DNA of 42,113 nt from Paenibacillus sp. TCA20 (lineage in GTDB: Bacteria; Bacillota; Bacilli; Paenibacillales; Paenibacillaceae): contig NZ_BBIW01000024.1 of the NCBI RefSeq assembly GCF_000732325.1, forward strand, positions 1 through 42,113. The letters are read 5' to 3'. A program made the position numbers and the translations under genes. Each line of letters opens with the position of its first letter. The first letter of the stretch is position 1. Positions 35,001 through 42,113 of the stretch are shown in pieces. Under the pieces are notes generated by a model. That model saw only the letters and a list, made by a program, of their open reading frames with translations. It was not told the origin of the DNA and made no database searches.

Positions 35001-36849
35001 TATAAATACTCTCCGAAGTATTCGGATCTTCATCCGGCTCCAAGTCCTGGATGTAGAACCCTTGATAGCTTCCATCACTAAATCGGTATCCTAATTGAGT
35101 AACAACGCCCTCAATATGACTTACCTGCTGATCAAGATAAGGAGAGATATGCCCTGCTCCCTGGATATCATGAATGCGCGGCTGTTCGGTTGCTTCATAG
35201 GAGAAGGTATACACTTCACTAGTGTCACTGCCGGATACAGCCACAGCTTTAATTATCGTATTCACATTAATTGTAATTGGGTCTTCATAGAGCGTGCTTG
35301 ATGTCGTCGGATCACTACCGTCCAGCGTGTAATACAGGTCCGCACCAGCTGCAGGTGAAGTCAGTACAACCTGCTGCCCCCTAACGATCTTGCCCGCTGC
35401 CGGACTGGCATTCACCGACAAGAGATCTTCAATCAAGGACTCCTCATTCAGTGGTATAAGCTGATAAACGTCTCTGTACTGCTCGATGACACCAACGATC
35501 TTATCAAAGGACTTGCCCGCTGCAATCCCTGGCAGATTCGAATAAATAATAAATTCGCTTCCGCCCTGTTCAGCAATCCAGCTGCTGCCTGACTTCTCGC
35601 GTATATTCACGTTATCCATGTATACAAGCTTCGCCTCATGCTGCTCACCTGAATCTGCAGCGAGATCTGCCCCTGTCAGCTGAACTGGGGAAGGCACTCC
35701 TGCATTGTTCTCTATCAAAGTATAAGGGAGTCCGTCTGAAGGAGTTATCTCCTGCAGGTTGTTATAGATATCCATGACTCCGCTGACACGAACCCGATCT
35801 CCTGCTTGTGCAAAGCTGGGGAAGCCATACAAGACAATGGCAGCTGTTTCATCCTGCACGTACATCTTGCTGCCGCTCACATGAGTAACGATTCCGGAGA
35901 CCATGACCTGCTCACCTTGAGCGGCAAGTCTTGCTTCTGCTATGGTCCTATGCGGAAGCAGATCATAAGTATAAATAGAAGTTTCACTACGTTCCAGTCC
36001 ATCCTTCTCCGCGTAAGTATGGATCGTCACAGGTTCGTTAAGCACAATCGGTCCATTAACCAGCTCGTAACCGCTGCTGACTCCACCCAGACCGTATACC
36101 TCTGCGTATACAGAAGCCCCTGCCGTTGCAGAGCTCAAGCGAATCTCCGTTCCCTGTGGATAAGCGCCCTGTTCAGGACTCACGGTCACCGCTGCGGTCT
36201 TCGTTTCAGGCTGTCCATAGGAGGAGTTTCGTGGATCCGGGGATACAGCAGCAAAGTCCATTGCATTGTTGTCCGTATCCAGTCCCCTGCTGCCGGGATC
36301 TGCTCCAGGTGCTGTCAAACGAACAGCTGCCGTGGAATTGGTCAGGGCTGCCACAGCAGCAATACCTTCGTATTCATTGGCACTTCCATAACCGATGAGA
36401 TCTATGAGTTGTTCACCATGAAACAGACCTGCCTTGCCATTCGTACCGCTCAGGTTGATGCTTCCTGTCTGATCAGGTGCTGGAAGATCGGCTGTCCCGC
36501 CGGTTCCTTTGGCCTGCTGAATCAGATAATACGAGTTGGGAAGAATGGCTCCATTCAGCTCGGTCGTATTACTTGTCCCAAACTTGCTTGTTGCACTGGT
36601 ATACTTTACGGTATACCCTGTAAGATCTACAGCATCTTCAGTCGGATTATAGAGCTCAATGAAGTCATGCGTGTAGGTTGCACCAGCGTTCCCTCCCCCT
36701 CCATAAACCTGACTGATCACGATCTGATCCCCCTCTGGGGATGCATACGCCGTGCGGCTGGACATGGATGGATTCCAAAGACCCGCTAAGATCGTTATAA
36801 CGAGTACCAAGCTCCAGACTTGCAGCGGACGTCTTGTCCGTTTGCTCAT
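32083..36849 (-). CDS. Giant S-layer nuclease/phosphatase: LTD + OB-folds + EEP + SLH
   Basis: 1588-residue secreted protein. Order: signal peptide (1-37, TAYA-S); lamin-tail domain (about 40-215; ISQVYGGGGNAGATYTHDFIELYNP); chitobiase-C-like repeats (220-295 and 477-550); YhcR-type OB-fold regions (about 300-470 and 560-810); an endonuclease/exonuclease/phosphatase domain (about 824-1137) with N832, E866, H995, D1052/N1054, D1095/H1096 and D1127/H1128; a Pro-Asn linker; a pre-SLH domain; three SLH motifs (about 1405-1585). All catalytic positions of the DNase I-like fold are visible. Related to extracellular nucleases of the YhcR/ExeM kind, probably degrading DNA or RNA at the cell surface for phosphate or nucleosides. 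ATG 36849 has GGAG 9 nt upstream. Confidence 0.93.
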   Translation of the reverse strand: MSKRTRRPLQVWSLVLVITILAGLWNPSMSSRTAYASPEGDQIVISQVYGGGGNAGATYTHDFIELYNPTEDAVDLTGYTVKYTSATSKFGTSNTTELNGAILPNSYYLIQQAKGTGGTADLPAPDQTGSINLSGTNGKAGLFHGEQLIDLIGYGSANEYEGIAAVAALTNSTAAVRLTAPGADPGSRGLDTDNNAMDFAAVSPDPRNSSYGQPETKTAAVTVSPEQGAYPQGTEIRLSSATAGASVYAEVYGLGGVSSGYELVNGPIVLNEPVTIHTYAEKDGLERSETSIYTYDLLPHRTIAEARLAAQGEQVMVSGIVTHVSGSKMYVQDETAAIVLYGFPSFAQAGDRVRVSGVMDIYNNLQEITPSDGLPYTLIENNAGVPSPVQLTGADLAADSGEQHEAKLVYMDNVNIREKSGSSWIAEQGGSEFIIYSNLPGIAAGKSFDKIVGVIEQYRDVYQLIPLNEESLIEDLLSVNASPAAGKIVRGQQVVLTSPAAGADLYYTLDGSDPTTSSTLYEDPITINVNTIIKAVAVSGSDTSEVYTFSYEATEQPRIHDIQGAGHISPYLDQQVSHIEGVVTQLGYRFSDGSYQGFYIQDLEPDEDPNTSESIYIYSTNLDLKPATGEMVKISGTVAEYNEGSSSNLTTTQIVPTSILKTGETEELPPPILLGKNGRAIPSEVIDNDGFTVFDPEEDAIDFYESLEGMRVRLESPAVMSPTWTSSQIMNIPTRIDNGEEEVFTPAGGLVLKQEGNLNPQRLLIASMAMNQDIRTGNQFASDVTGVIGYNAGNFKVIPAKDSLPALLPSVYEQEVTYIEPDPEQLIVASYNIENFYPGVGSSKITKLAASITSNMKQPDIIGLVEVQDDNGQTDNGIVEADDSYQVLIDAIMANGGPEYAFTDIAPVNNEDGGAPGGNIRVGFLYNPERVTLAESIEERKGGSTEAVAYDANQDQLSVNPGRIEPQHAAFLESRKPLAAQFEFRGEKVIVIANHFNSKSGDNGPFGNVQPPVLTSETQRHDIAAVVNGFVKNIIEGNEALNKEANVIVLGDLNDFQFTETAEILRGDELDNLIDTLPAGERYTYTYDGNSQALDHILVSKNLTEYTQTDVVHLNADFTEASGRVSDHDPVMAQIDIVGAGSEEAPENPNPNPNPNPNPDTDPVTPPSTGTNPPAGNPVPVDPAETEPGTITVKGVLNTNSEMSIAESAVTGEQISAALSSLQDGVLRIKLDMEDKDYDSAQISLRQEAMELLLQHQTKLTIQIGVSFGSYELPMEEIDLSQIGAELGAGAGEFELRFALTKDRAAIQLASLKGYSPLAAVNYSIAAFSAEGQVYELTEFDRYIKRTITLTPYELDRLEHMAAVRAEDEVNTDRLQPVPFQTNGNEVEIFSRSNSTYLLLEHPVTFGDMNGHWARANVEELAGRMIVSGTAGGHFDPNTAITRAEYAAMLVRTLGLADTPEAIIYTDVPNSAWYAHSIQAAGSAGLITGYSDGSYQPNQHITREEIAVMTYRAMQFAAYEPTSSDRAITYLDNVRIHDWAEEAVDELSRLGVLYGDRTDRFDPSRSATRAESAAVINRMLDLLVYNQN
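33374..33409 (-). repeat. Hexanucleotide repeat encoding the Pro-Asn linker
   Basis: Six tandem GGATTY units on the plus strand (GGATTC or GGATTT) code for the alternating Asn-Pro linker between the nuclease domain and the pre-SLH region. Slippage here would alter linker length without shifting frame. Confidence 0.85.
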
Positions 36850-36875
36850 TGGCCGTCTCTCCTATCTTATTAAGA

Positions 36876-36906
36876 TATATAGTGTGTATGAATAGCTGAA
36901 GATCAA
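36876..36906 (-). promoter_or_regulatory. Possible promoter of the giant nuclease gene
   Basis: TTGATC (36901-36906) and TATATA (36876-36881), minus strand, with a 19-bp spacer. The spacing is not ideal. Confidence 0.3.
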
Positions 36907-36979
36907 GTGTCAGGGATCATTCTAAGCGTAAAATGTGTGGAGAAATGCGAAGATATTGCGCAATCTTGTAAAATGGTAC

Positions 36980-37019
36980 AAAAAAAGGCGAGATCTCATA
37001 CGTAACGTACGTTCCCACC
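36980..37019 (-). terminator. Terminator after the 37036 gene
   Basis: On the minus strand a 7-bp stem (GGTGGGA with TCTCGCC, two wobbles) enclosing ACGTACGT-rich sequence is followed by a run of seven T. Confidence 0.7.
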
Positions 37020-37035
37020 TTGATGTAAATCGATC

Positions 37036-37563
37036 CTATTCGTTTTGCTGCAGCTCCATAACTTCCCCAAGCCTCTTCGCTGCTTCCATCATATACCTCA
37101 CCAATTCTGGCAGATCACGCATATGATTTTCATTGATTTTACGGTCGAAATTAATCTCTACGGTATTTGTCATCATTGATTCCGAGCCATATACATAGCT
37201 GATCTGCTGCACGGTTTTTTGCTCAGGCCACATCTCTGCCATAATCCGCTCTACCTCACTGCACAAGACCGTATCCTTCATCTGCAGGATATACCGCAGA
37301 CACAGCACACAGCCAGGATTCTCACCGGACAACTCCAAAATTTCAGCAGCCAGCTCCTGCATAGATGCCGCAAGCTCAAGCTCGGCTGATATCCGCCTCT
37401 CCCCTGTCAGCTCAAACCGAAGCATAAACACACGCGACATCGTCGACAGCTCCAGCCGATCAATTCGATTCGTAATGTGAATGGCTTGATCCAGATTGTC
37501 CAGATCGTACAGCTCATTTTCGAGCGCTACTTTTAAATTATCAAATATAGTGGGATCGAACAT
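37036..37563 (-). CDS. Hypothetical protein, 175 residues
   Basis: I do not recognise a family. The product is mainly helical by composition, acidic, with no signal peptide or membrane segment; two cysteines stand together in GCVLCLRYIL and a third in VLCSEVE. Start ATG 37563 with AAAGGG about 10 nt upstream. It begins 15 nt after the stop of the frameshifted membrane protein gene, suggesting one transcript, and ends in a terminator. Confidence 0.75.
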   Translation of the reverse strand: MFDPTIFDNLKVALENELYDLDNLDQAIHITNRIDRLELSTMSRVFMLRFELTGERRISAELELAASMQELAAEILELSGENPGCVLCLRYILQMKDTVLCSEVERIMAEMWPEQKTVQQISYVYGSESMMTNTVEINFDRKINENHMRDLPELVRYMMEAAKRLGEVMELQQNE

Positions 37564-37578
37564 ATCCTATTTACCCTT

Positions 37579-38653
37579 TCATTCGCTGGTCAGCGTTATA
37601 TATCTTAGATTCTCTTCAGTAAAATATAAGTTAAACTTAAGATCATCATTTATAGTATAACTCCACTTGTTACCCTGCGAAAGATGAGGGCTGCCCAGCA
37701 TGCTGAGCACCTCCTTCTCACTCATCCCTATGCTGATGCCATCTGCGGACGAGACGTTATTCTTCGTAAAAAGAATCGTTGATGGGGTTGACAGGATACC
37801 CTTCTTCATGAATTCGAACGGTCTTGATGTTATCATCACCGACAGAATAGTACCGGTAAGCTTCCTTATAATCGGCGTTGCTGCTGATATAACGGCTCCA
37901 TTCCGCGAAATTTTTCTCTTGAATATTGAACCGTTCCGGGTCATAGACCCGTGTCAAATCTTCCTGTGGCGCAGGCGCATCCTCTGCACTTACATCCATC
38001 CCCCTCATATCACCGAACATACCGAGCAGCGTACCCGGTCTGCAAAATAAATGAAGATAGCTCATCAGATTGCGAGAAGCATAGAAATGCTGACCATTCA
38101 GTTCTACTGTATTTGAATCCAGATTGTACTTGATAAAATACATCTCATTATCGAGATTGAAGCGAATATACACGTCAGAAGCGACATCCGAGGAATCCAT
38201 CTCTGTCTTTGCTGTCGATAAATTGAGGCTAGTCAGCCCCTGCACCAGAACGCGATAGCTCTGCGGCGAAACCGTGTATCCTCTAACCCCGTTATCCAAG
38301 CTGACCATAATACTGATTCTCTTCACTGACATCTTGTCCAACGGGAATTGATCCCCGAGATAACCTTCTGTCTTTTCAATAGGAAAAGGCAGATCTTCAG
38401 GAAAATGAGGATTCATGGATTTAAGGTTACCTTCACTCTCAGAAACATCAGCACTTTCCTCTTGCTTCGTCAATTCTTCTACTGGCTCCAAAACCATACC
38501 TGAATCTTCTTCACTCTGTGCTGCAGGCAGGCTCTGATCTTCAGCAGCATTCTGCTGCTCCGAGCTCCATATATTAATCAGTATCATCATCAAGGCAATG
38601 ATCAGCATCAGGATGATGGAAATGAACCATATTTCTTTTTTCTCCAAACGCAT
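37579..38653 (-). pseudogene. Membrane-anchored hypothetical protein, frameshifted
   Basis: The first part (ATG 38653) has one N-terminal transmembrane segment (about residues 8-28), an acidic linker and an extracellular domain of unknown type, ending at a premature stop at 37757. A second frame continues with ISIGMSEKEVLSMLGSP and NKWSYTINDDLKFNLYF, a pattern like the SmpA/BamE-type 'GMSKEEVxxxLGxP' small domain, to 37579. The break is at the T5 tract in GATTCTTTTTACG (about 37767-37779); deleting one T joins the halves at NDSFTKNN into a protein of about 357 residues. It could be a real mutation or a base-call error. The intact function is unknown. Confidence 0.8.
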
Positions 38654-38852
38654 TAACGTTTGAGCCCCTCTCTTTTGAATCTTCTAGATACATATAGATA
38701 CATACAAATGCACACAGATGCACATTTCTGCAAAAATTAACTTTCATACCAATATAACAGATGATTAGGCAAATGATTGTCGAAATTTGTTCTAACCTCC
38801 TGTATATTCACATTGTAATTTTTAACAGTTTAACCCTGTATCCTAATTCAAA

Positions 38853-38890
38853 ATAAAAAAACCTCCTTCGCCATTACAGCGAAAGAGGTT
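38853..38890 (-). terminator. Terminator after the NSS symporter gene
   Basis: AACCTC-TTCGC stem with GCGAA-GAGGTT, then TTTTTTTATTTT on the minus strand. Confidence 0.88.
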
Positions 38891-38930
38891 CTGCGTAAAA
38901 TATGATCTCCAGAATGTTGATACGTCCGTA

Positions 38931-40283
38931 TTACAATTTAATAATCTGTGCTGAGTACAGGAAGACGAACAACACCAGAATAGGTGCGATATAGCGAAGC
39001 ATGAACAGCCATATACGGAACCATTTCTGCGTAAGTCCTGCTTCTTCTGCAACGTTCTTCCAGAAGTATCCTGCGAACAGAGTTACAACAAGTCCACTCA
39101 GCGGCAGGAACCAGTTAGAGGCTACAAAATCAACAAAGTCAAACACTGGCATATTGTTTATCTTAAGATCTGGCATAAGGCCCATGGATAAAGCGGACGG
39201 AATACTTAACAGGAATACTAGACCAGCCATGATCCATACTGCTGTACTGCGGCGCAAGTTCCATTTCTCCATTGCATATGAAACGGGCACTTGAAGCAGA
39301 GATACGAGAGAAGTCAATGCTGCAATTCCGAGAAGGACGAAGAACAATCCCCCGAACAACCAGCCAAGCGGCATCGCGGAGAATGCGGCGGGTAGAGCAA
39401 CAAAGACAAGACCTGGTCCTGCATCCGCAGGAATATTAAAGGCAAATGTCGTTGGGAAAATAATCAAACCGGCAATGAGTGCGTACAGCATATCCCCTGC
39501 CCCGACAGCCACAGTTGCTGATCCGAGCGACTGTTGACGGTTGACAAAGGCACCGTAGGTAATCATTGTTCCCATCCCGAGTGACAGGGAGAAGAAAGCA
39601 TGCCCAAGCGCGACGAGCGCTGATTCCGGTGTCAGCTTCGAGAAATCTGGTGACAGGAAGAAGGACACTCCCTCCATACCGCCCGGCAGCGTAATGGATC
39701 GAATCATAAGGATGACGAGCAGTACCAGCATACCTGGAATAAGGACCTTGTTAAATTTCTCGATCCCGCCGGAGATTCCTTTGACGACAACGAAGCCCGT
39801 AATTACAGCCACGATAGCTCCCCATATGATCGGCATATAACCGCCCGTGAAGGAACTGAACTGTCCACCAAAATCGGTATTGTTAAACAGTTGTCCACTG
39901 AAGGACAGCACAGCATAGTGAAGCGTCCAGCCTGCGACGAGTGAATAGAATGTCATAATAACGAATGGCGCAATTACGGATAACAGCCCGAACACGCCCC
40001 AAATTTTTCCTCCTCCAGCTTTGACAAAGGAAGAGGATGCACTACCGCGTCCTGCACGTCCAATCGCAAGCTCCGCGAGCAATACAGGCAAGCCTACAAC
40101 GAGCAGACAAGCAATAAAGAGCAGGAAGAAGGCTCCACCGCCATACTGACCTGTAATATAAGGAAACTTCCACATATTACCAAGTCCTACTGCACTACCG
40201 ATTGCGGCCAAAATAAAGCCTGTTGAAGAAAATCGCTCTTTTGTACCCGGTGTATCCAACTGATTCGTCTGTTTTGGTACCAT
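38931..40283 (-). CDS. Sodium-dependent symporter, NSS (SNF) family
   Basis: 450-residue neurotransmitter:sodium symporter family protein with about 11-12 membrane segments. The signature GSAVGLGNMWKFPYITGQYGGGAFFLLF lies in the first helix, including the unwound substrate/sodium site. The family imports amino acids or related amines with sodium; substrate unknown. The frame is open to 40358, but GGAGG 5 nt before ATG 40283 (MVPKQTNQ) gives the best start. A single gene with its own terminator; 38654-38852 upstream of the neighbouring gene holds only AT-rich sequence with short near-repeats (AGATACAT, ATGCACA). Confidence 0.93.
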   Translation of the reverse strand: MVPKQTNQLDTPGTKERFSSTGFILAAIGSAVGLGNMWKFPYITGQYGGGAFFLLFIACLLVVGLPVLLAELAIGRAGRGSASSSFVKAGGGKIWGVFGLLSVIAPFVIMTFYSLVAGWTLHYAVLSFSGQLFNNTDFGGQFSSFTGGYMPIIWGAIVAVITGFVVVKGISGGIEKFNKVLIPGMLVLLVILMIRSITLPGGMEGVSFFLSPDFSKLTPESALVALGHAFFSLSLGMGTMITYGAFVNRQQSLGSATVAVGAGDMLYALIAGLIIFPTTFAFNIPADAGPGLVFVALPAAFSAMPLGWLFGGLFFVLLGIAALTSLVSLLQVPVSYAMEKWNLRRSTAVWIMAGLVFLLSIPSALSMGLMPDLKINNMPVFDFVDFVASNWFLPLSGLVVTLFAGYFWKNVAEEAGLTQKWFRIWLFMLRYIAPILVLFVFLYSAQIIKL

Positions 40284-40560
40284 GATGTCCTCCATCTCTC
40301 TTGAAGAAAGCCTTACTATATTAAGACTCTTTTTTCTAAATTTTTTGATATTATACAAGATAGATGAACATCCGTATACATAAAAATGTTAGTAATAGCA
40401 AGTTATAAGTCCGTAGACCTATTTAAATATCTAATGAAATTCACAAATATCCGTTAAAACCATGCTTTACTGACAAAGATACGACCAAAATACGCCTTTT
40501 ATTCATTTATATTTAATAGTGCACAAGTTCGCTTACCTATATTCAAGTATTCTAATCAAT

Positions 40561-41217
40561 CTATTGCTGACTGCTTCTCGAAGTTTGAATAATTTGCTCT
40601 ACTTCTTTCAGAATACTGTCCAAGGAAGCCGGATCATGCACATCGTACTCATCAATGTTCAGCCTAAGCACAGGGCAGGCGGTAAAGCCGCCAATCCATT
40701 TGGCATAGCGCTCATGCATCTCTTCCCAATATGCCGGATCAGTCTGAATTTCCATCTCCCGGCCGCGCTCTTTAATTCGATTTAATATCGAAGGCAGACT
40801 GCCTTCCAGATAGATGAGAATGTCCGGATGAGGAAAATAGGGTGTCATAACCATCGCCTCAAACAGGCTGGAATATGTCTCAAAATCTGTCTCGCTCATT
40901 GTGCCTTTGTCTGCATGCATTTGTGCAAATATTCCGGTGTCCTCATATATGGAACGGTCCTGAACATATCCGCCACCGGCTTCAAATATACTTTTCTGCT
41001 CTTTAAAACGTTCAGCCAGAAAATAAATCTGAAGATGGAAGCTCCATCTCTCAAAGTCATGATAGAACTTCTCCAGATAAGGATTGTGATCGACCTTCTC
41101 CAAGGATGTCTTGAATCCGAGCCGCTCTGCAAGCGCAGCGGTAAGAGTCGATTTACCCACACCTACTGTTCCTGCAACCGTAATTAAGGCGTTAGCCGGA
41201 ATTTGTATTTCACTCAT
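40561..41217 (-). CDS. dck: Deoxyadenosine/deoxycytidine kinase
   Basis: 218-residue deoxynucleoside kinase, phosphorylating deoxyadenosine/deoxycytidine for dNTP salvage. P-loop GTVGVGKST (residues 16-24), SLEKVDHNPYLEKFYHDFERWSFHLQIYFL, the DRSIYEDTGIFA motif and the lid region RIKERGREME are present. It closely follows Bacillus subtilis YaaF (Dck) as I recall it. ATG 41217 overlaps the dgk stop by 4 nt, so the two are co-translated. No clear terminator follows; 40359-40560 is AT-rich without recognised features. Confidence 0.94.
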   Translation of the reverse strand: MSEIQIPANALITVAGTVGVGKSTLTAALAERLGFKTSLEKVDHNPYLEKFYHDFERWSFHLQIYFLAERFKEQKSIFEAGGGYVQDRSIYEDTGIFAQMHADKGTMSETDFETYSSLFEAMVMTPYFPHPDILIYLEGSLPSILNRIKERGREMEIQTDPAYWEEMHERYAKWIGGFTACPVLRLNIDEYDVHDPASLDSILKEVEQIIQTSRSSQQ

Positions 41218-41837
41218 TTAATATACTCCTTTACTTCGGACACAATCAGGTCAAATTGCTCGCGATGCGTTACAAAATCAATCTGATTCCCGTCAATCGT
41301 AATAATTTTGGTATCAGGCTCACTCTCAGCAAGGGATGCCATTGCATGATCATAGTCAATAATCAGCTGCTCTAAATAGGCGGTATCCATATTTTGCTCA
41401 AACGACCGTCCCCGCATTTGGATACGCTTCAAGAGTGTCTGAAGATCAGCCCTAATATATATAATCAAATCTGGTTTCGGAAGATCACCTGTAAGAATGT
41501 GATAAATTTGACGATACTTTTCCCATTTCACGCCGGAGAGCGTGCGCTGGGCAAAGATCAGATTTTTGTAGATATGGTAGTCGGATATGACCTGCTGACC
41601 ATGCTGAATATATTTCGTTGTCGTATCTTCCAGCTGCTTATAGCGATTGCATAAGAAGAACATTTCCAGTTGAAAGCTCCACTCTTCAATGTTGTCATAG
41701 AACTTGCCGAGAAACGGATTCTCCTCCACAATCTCCTTCAGCAGCGGAATATTCAGCTCCTGTGACAGCATTGTGGACAGCGTCGTTTTACCAGCCCCGA
41801 TCGGGCCCTCAACAGCGATAAAGGAACCTGTGCTCAT
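41214..41837 (-). CDS. dgk: Deoxyguanosine kinase
   Basis: 207-residue deoxyguanosine kinase, paralogous to the adjacent dck and matching Bacillus subtilis YaaG (Dgk). P-loop GPIGAGKTT, EENPFLGKFYDNIEEWSFQLEMFFLCNRYKQLED, DYHIYKNLIFA and the lid RIQMRGRSFE are visible. The frame extends to 41873, but AGGAGG 6 nt before ATG 41837 (MSTGSFIA) fixes the start. Together the pair supplies purine and pyrimidine deoxynucleotide salvage. Confidence 0.95.
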   Translation of the reverse strand: MSTGSFIAVEGPIGAGKTTLSTMLSQELNIPLLKEIVEENPFLGKFYDNIEEWSFQLEMFFLCNRYKQLEDTTTKYIQHGQQVISDYHIYKNLIFAQRTLSGVKWEKYRQIYHILTGDLPKPDLIIYIRADLQTLLKRIQMRGRSFEQNMDTAYLEQLIIDYDHAMASLAESEPDTKIITIDGNQIDFVTHREQFDLIVSEVKEYIK

Positions 41838-41940
41838 GTGAATCCTCCTGTAGTTATCATGCCGATTAATCATTTATAGACAGTTTATTGTATCACAAGT
41901 TGAGGTCCGCGTGAGAGCACTAAAATCAGGAACTATTAAA

Positions 41941-42005
41941 CGTTCCATTTTTGGCTGTCTCTCTCCGGTTGCTCACGCAAAAGTCGTTCGTCATCCAAAA
42001 ATTCC
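41941..42005. repeat. 65-bp direct repeat, copy 1
   Basis: Identical to the copy at 42050-42113 apart from one extra A in the CCAAAAATTCC end. It has short terminal inverted ends, TTTTTGG near the left and CCAAAAA at the right. The 44-nt stretch between copies is unrelated. Confidence 0.92.
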
Positions 42006-42049
42006 ACTTGGGTGGTTTTGTGGGTATCTCGAGGGAGGATCAAAGCGGG

Positions 42050-42113
42050 CGTTCCATTTTTGGCTGTCTCTCTCCGGTTGCTCACGCAAAAGTCGTTCGT
42101 CATCCAAAATTCC
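42050..42113. repeat. 64-bp direct repeat, copy 2 (reaches the window end)
   Basis: Second copy at a 109-bp period from the first; it ends exactly at the last base given, so further copies may follow outside the window. Confidence 0.9.

Noticed and set aside
35806..36789. 327-codon plus-strand frame inside the nuclease gene
   Set aside because: Antisense to lamin-tail and OB-fold coding sequence; Cys/Ile/Arg-rich shadow translation without recognisable domain.
38680..38730. Short near-repeats AGATACAT and ATGCACA as a regulatory array
   Set aside because: Two imperfect copies each in AT-rich sequence, no symmetry or clear spacing to a promoter.
41941..42113. CRISPR array
   Set aside because: Only two copies, unit too long (64-65 bp), and no cas genes nearby.

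Overview
The window looks like chromosomal DNA from a Paenibacillus-type member of the Bacillales. This is an inference from the protein families present (large S-layer-homology proteins, AdcABC-type zinc uptake, Bacillus-like paired deoxynucleoside kinases, a YkyA-type lipoprotein), from strong AGGAGG-type ribosome binding sites, frequent TTG/GTG starts and moderate GC. No rRNA, tRNA, IS element, prophage or CRISPR array was seen. Most genes are on the minus strand.

Region by region: (1) 58-4290 is a zinc-scavenging operon, zinT-like/adcA/adcC/adcB, read leftward from a promoter with a near-perfect Zur operator. ZinT and AdcA share a roughly 90-residue His/Trp-rich module, present three times. 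(2) 4383-11107 is a patchwork of single regulators and small enzymes: an AraC/GyrI regulator, a frameshifted aminoglycoside-phosphotransferase-like gene, a 41-codon small ORF, an RpiR regulator, a divergent RidA/HxlR pair, a serine hydrolase, and an intact phosphotransferase-like gene preceded by a leader peptide and a rho-independent terminator. (3) 11202-15734 is an NAD salvage operon (pncA-pncB-nadD-nadE) next to its likely regulator nrtR; a 20-bp dyad occurs in front of both. (4) 15858-22496 encodes a 2212-residue secreted S-layer protein that combines a phosphodiester glycosidase domain with a metallophosphoesterase. (5) 22657-24507 is an ArsR-type repressor plus MFS exporter pair, followed by a soluble GAF histidine kinase. 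(6) 25963-27466 is an aldo-keto reductase/MerR pair behind a classic 19-bp-spacer MerR promoter. (7) 27521-30023 is a polysaccharide deacetylase/YkyA lipoprotein/radical SAM cluster, followed by another serine hydrolase and a DUF975 membrane protein. (8) 32083-36849 encodes a second giant S-layer protein, a lamin-tail/OB-fold/exonuclease-endonuclease-phosphatase nuclease. (9) 37036-41837 holds two uncharacterised genes (one frameshifted), an NSS-family sodium symporter, and the dck/dgk kinases. The right end carries two copies of a 64-65 bp direct repeat.

Three genes (adcA, the phosphotransferase-like gene near 5.8 kb, and the gene at 37.6-38.7 kb) are each broken by a one-base frameshift in or beside a short homopolymer. 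Sequencing or assembly error is the simplest common explanation, but real mutation is not excluded.

The items most worth a second look are the shared zinc modules, the leader-peptide/terminator attenuator before the 10035 phosphotransferase, the putative NrtR operator pair, the two multi-domain S-layer phosphoesterases, and the terminal direct repeat.
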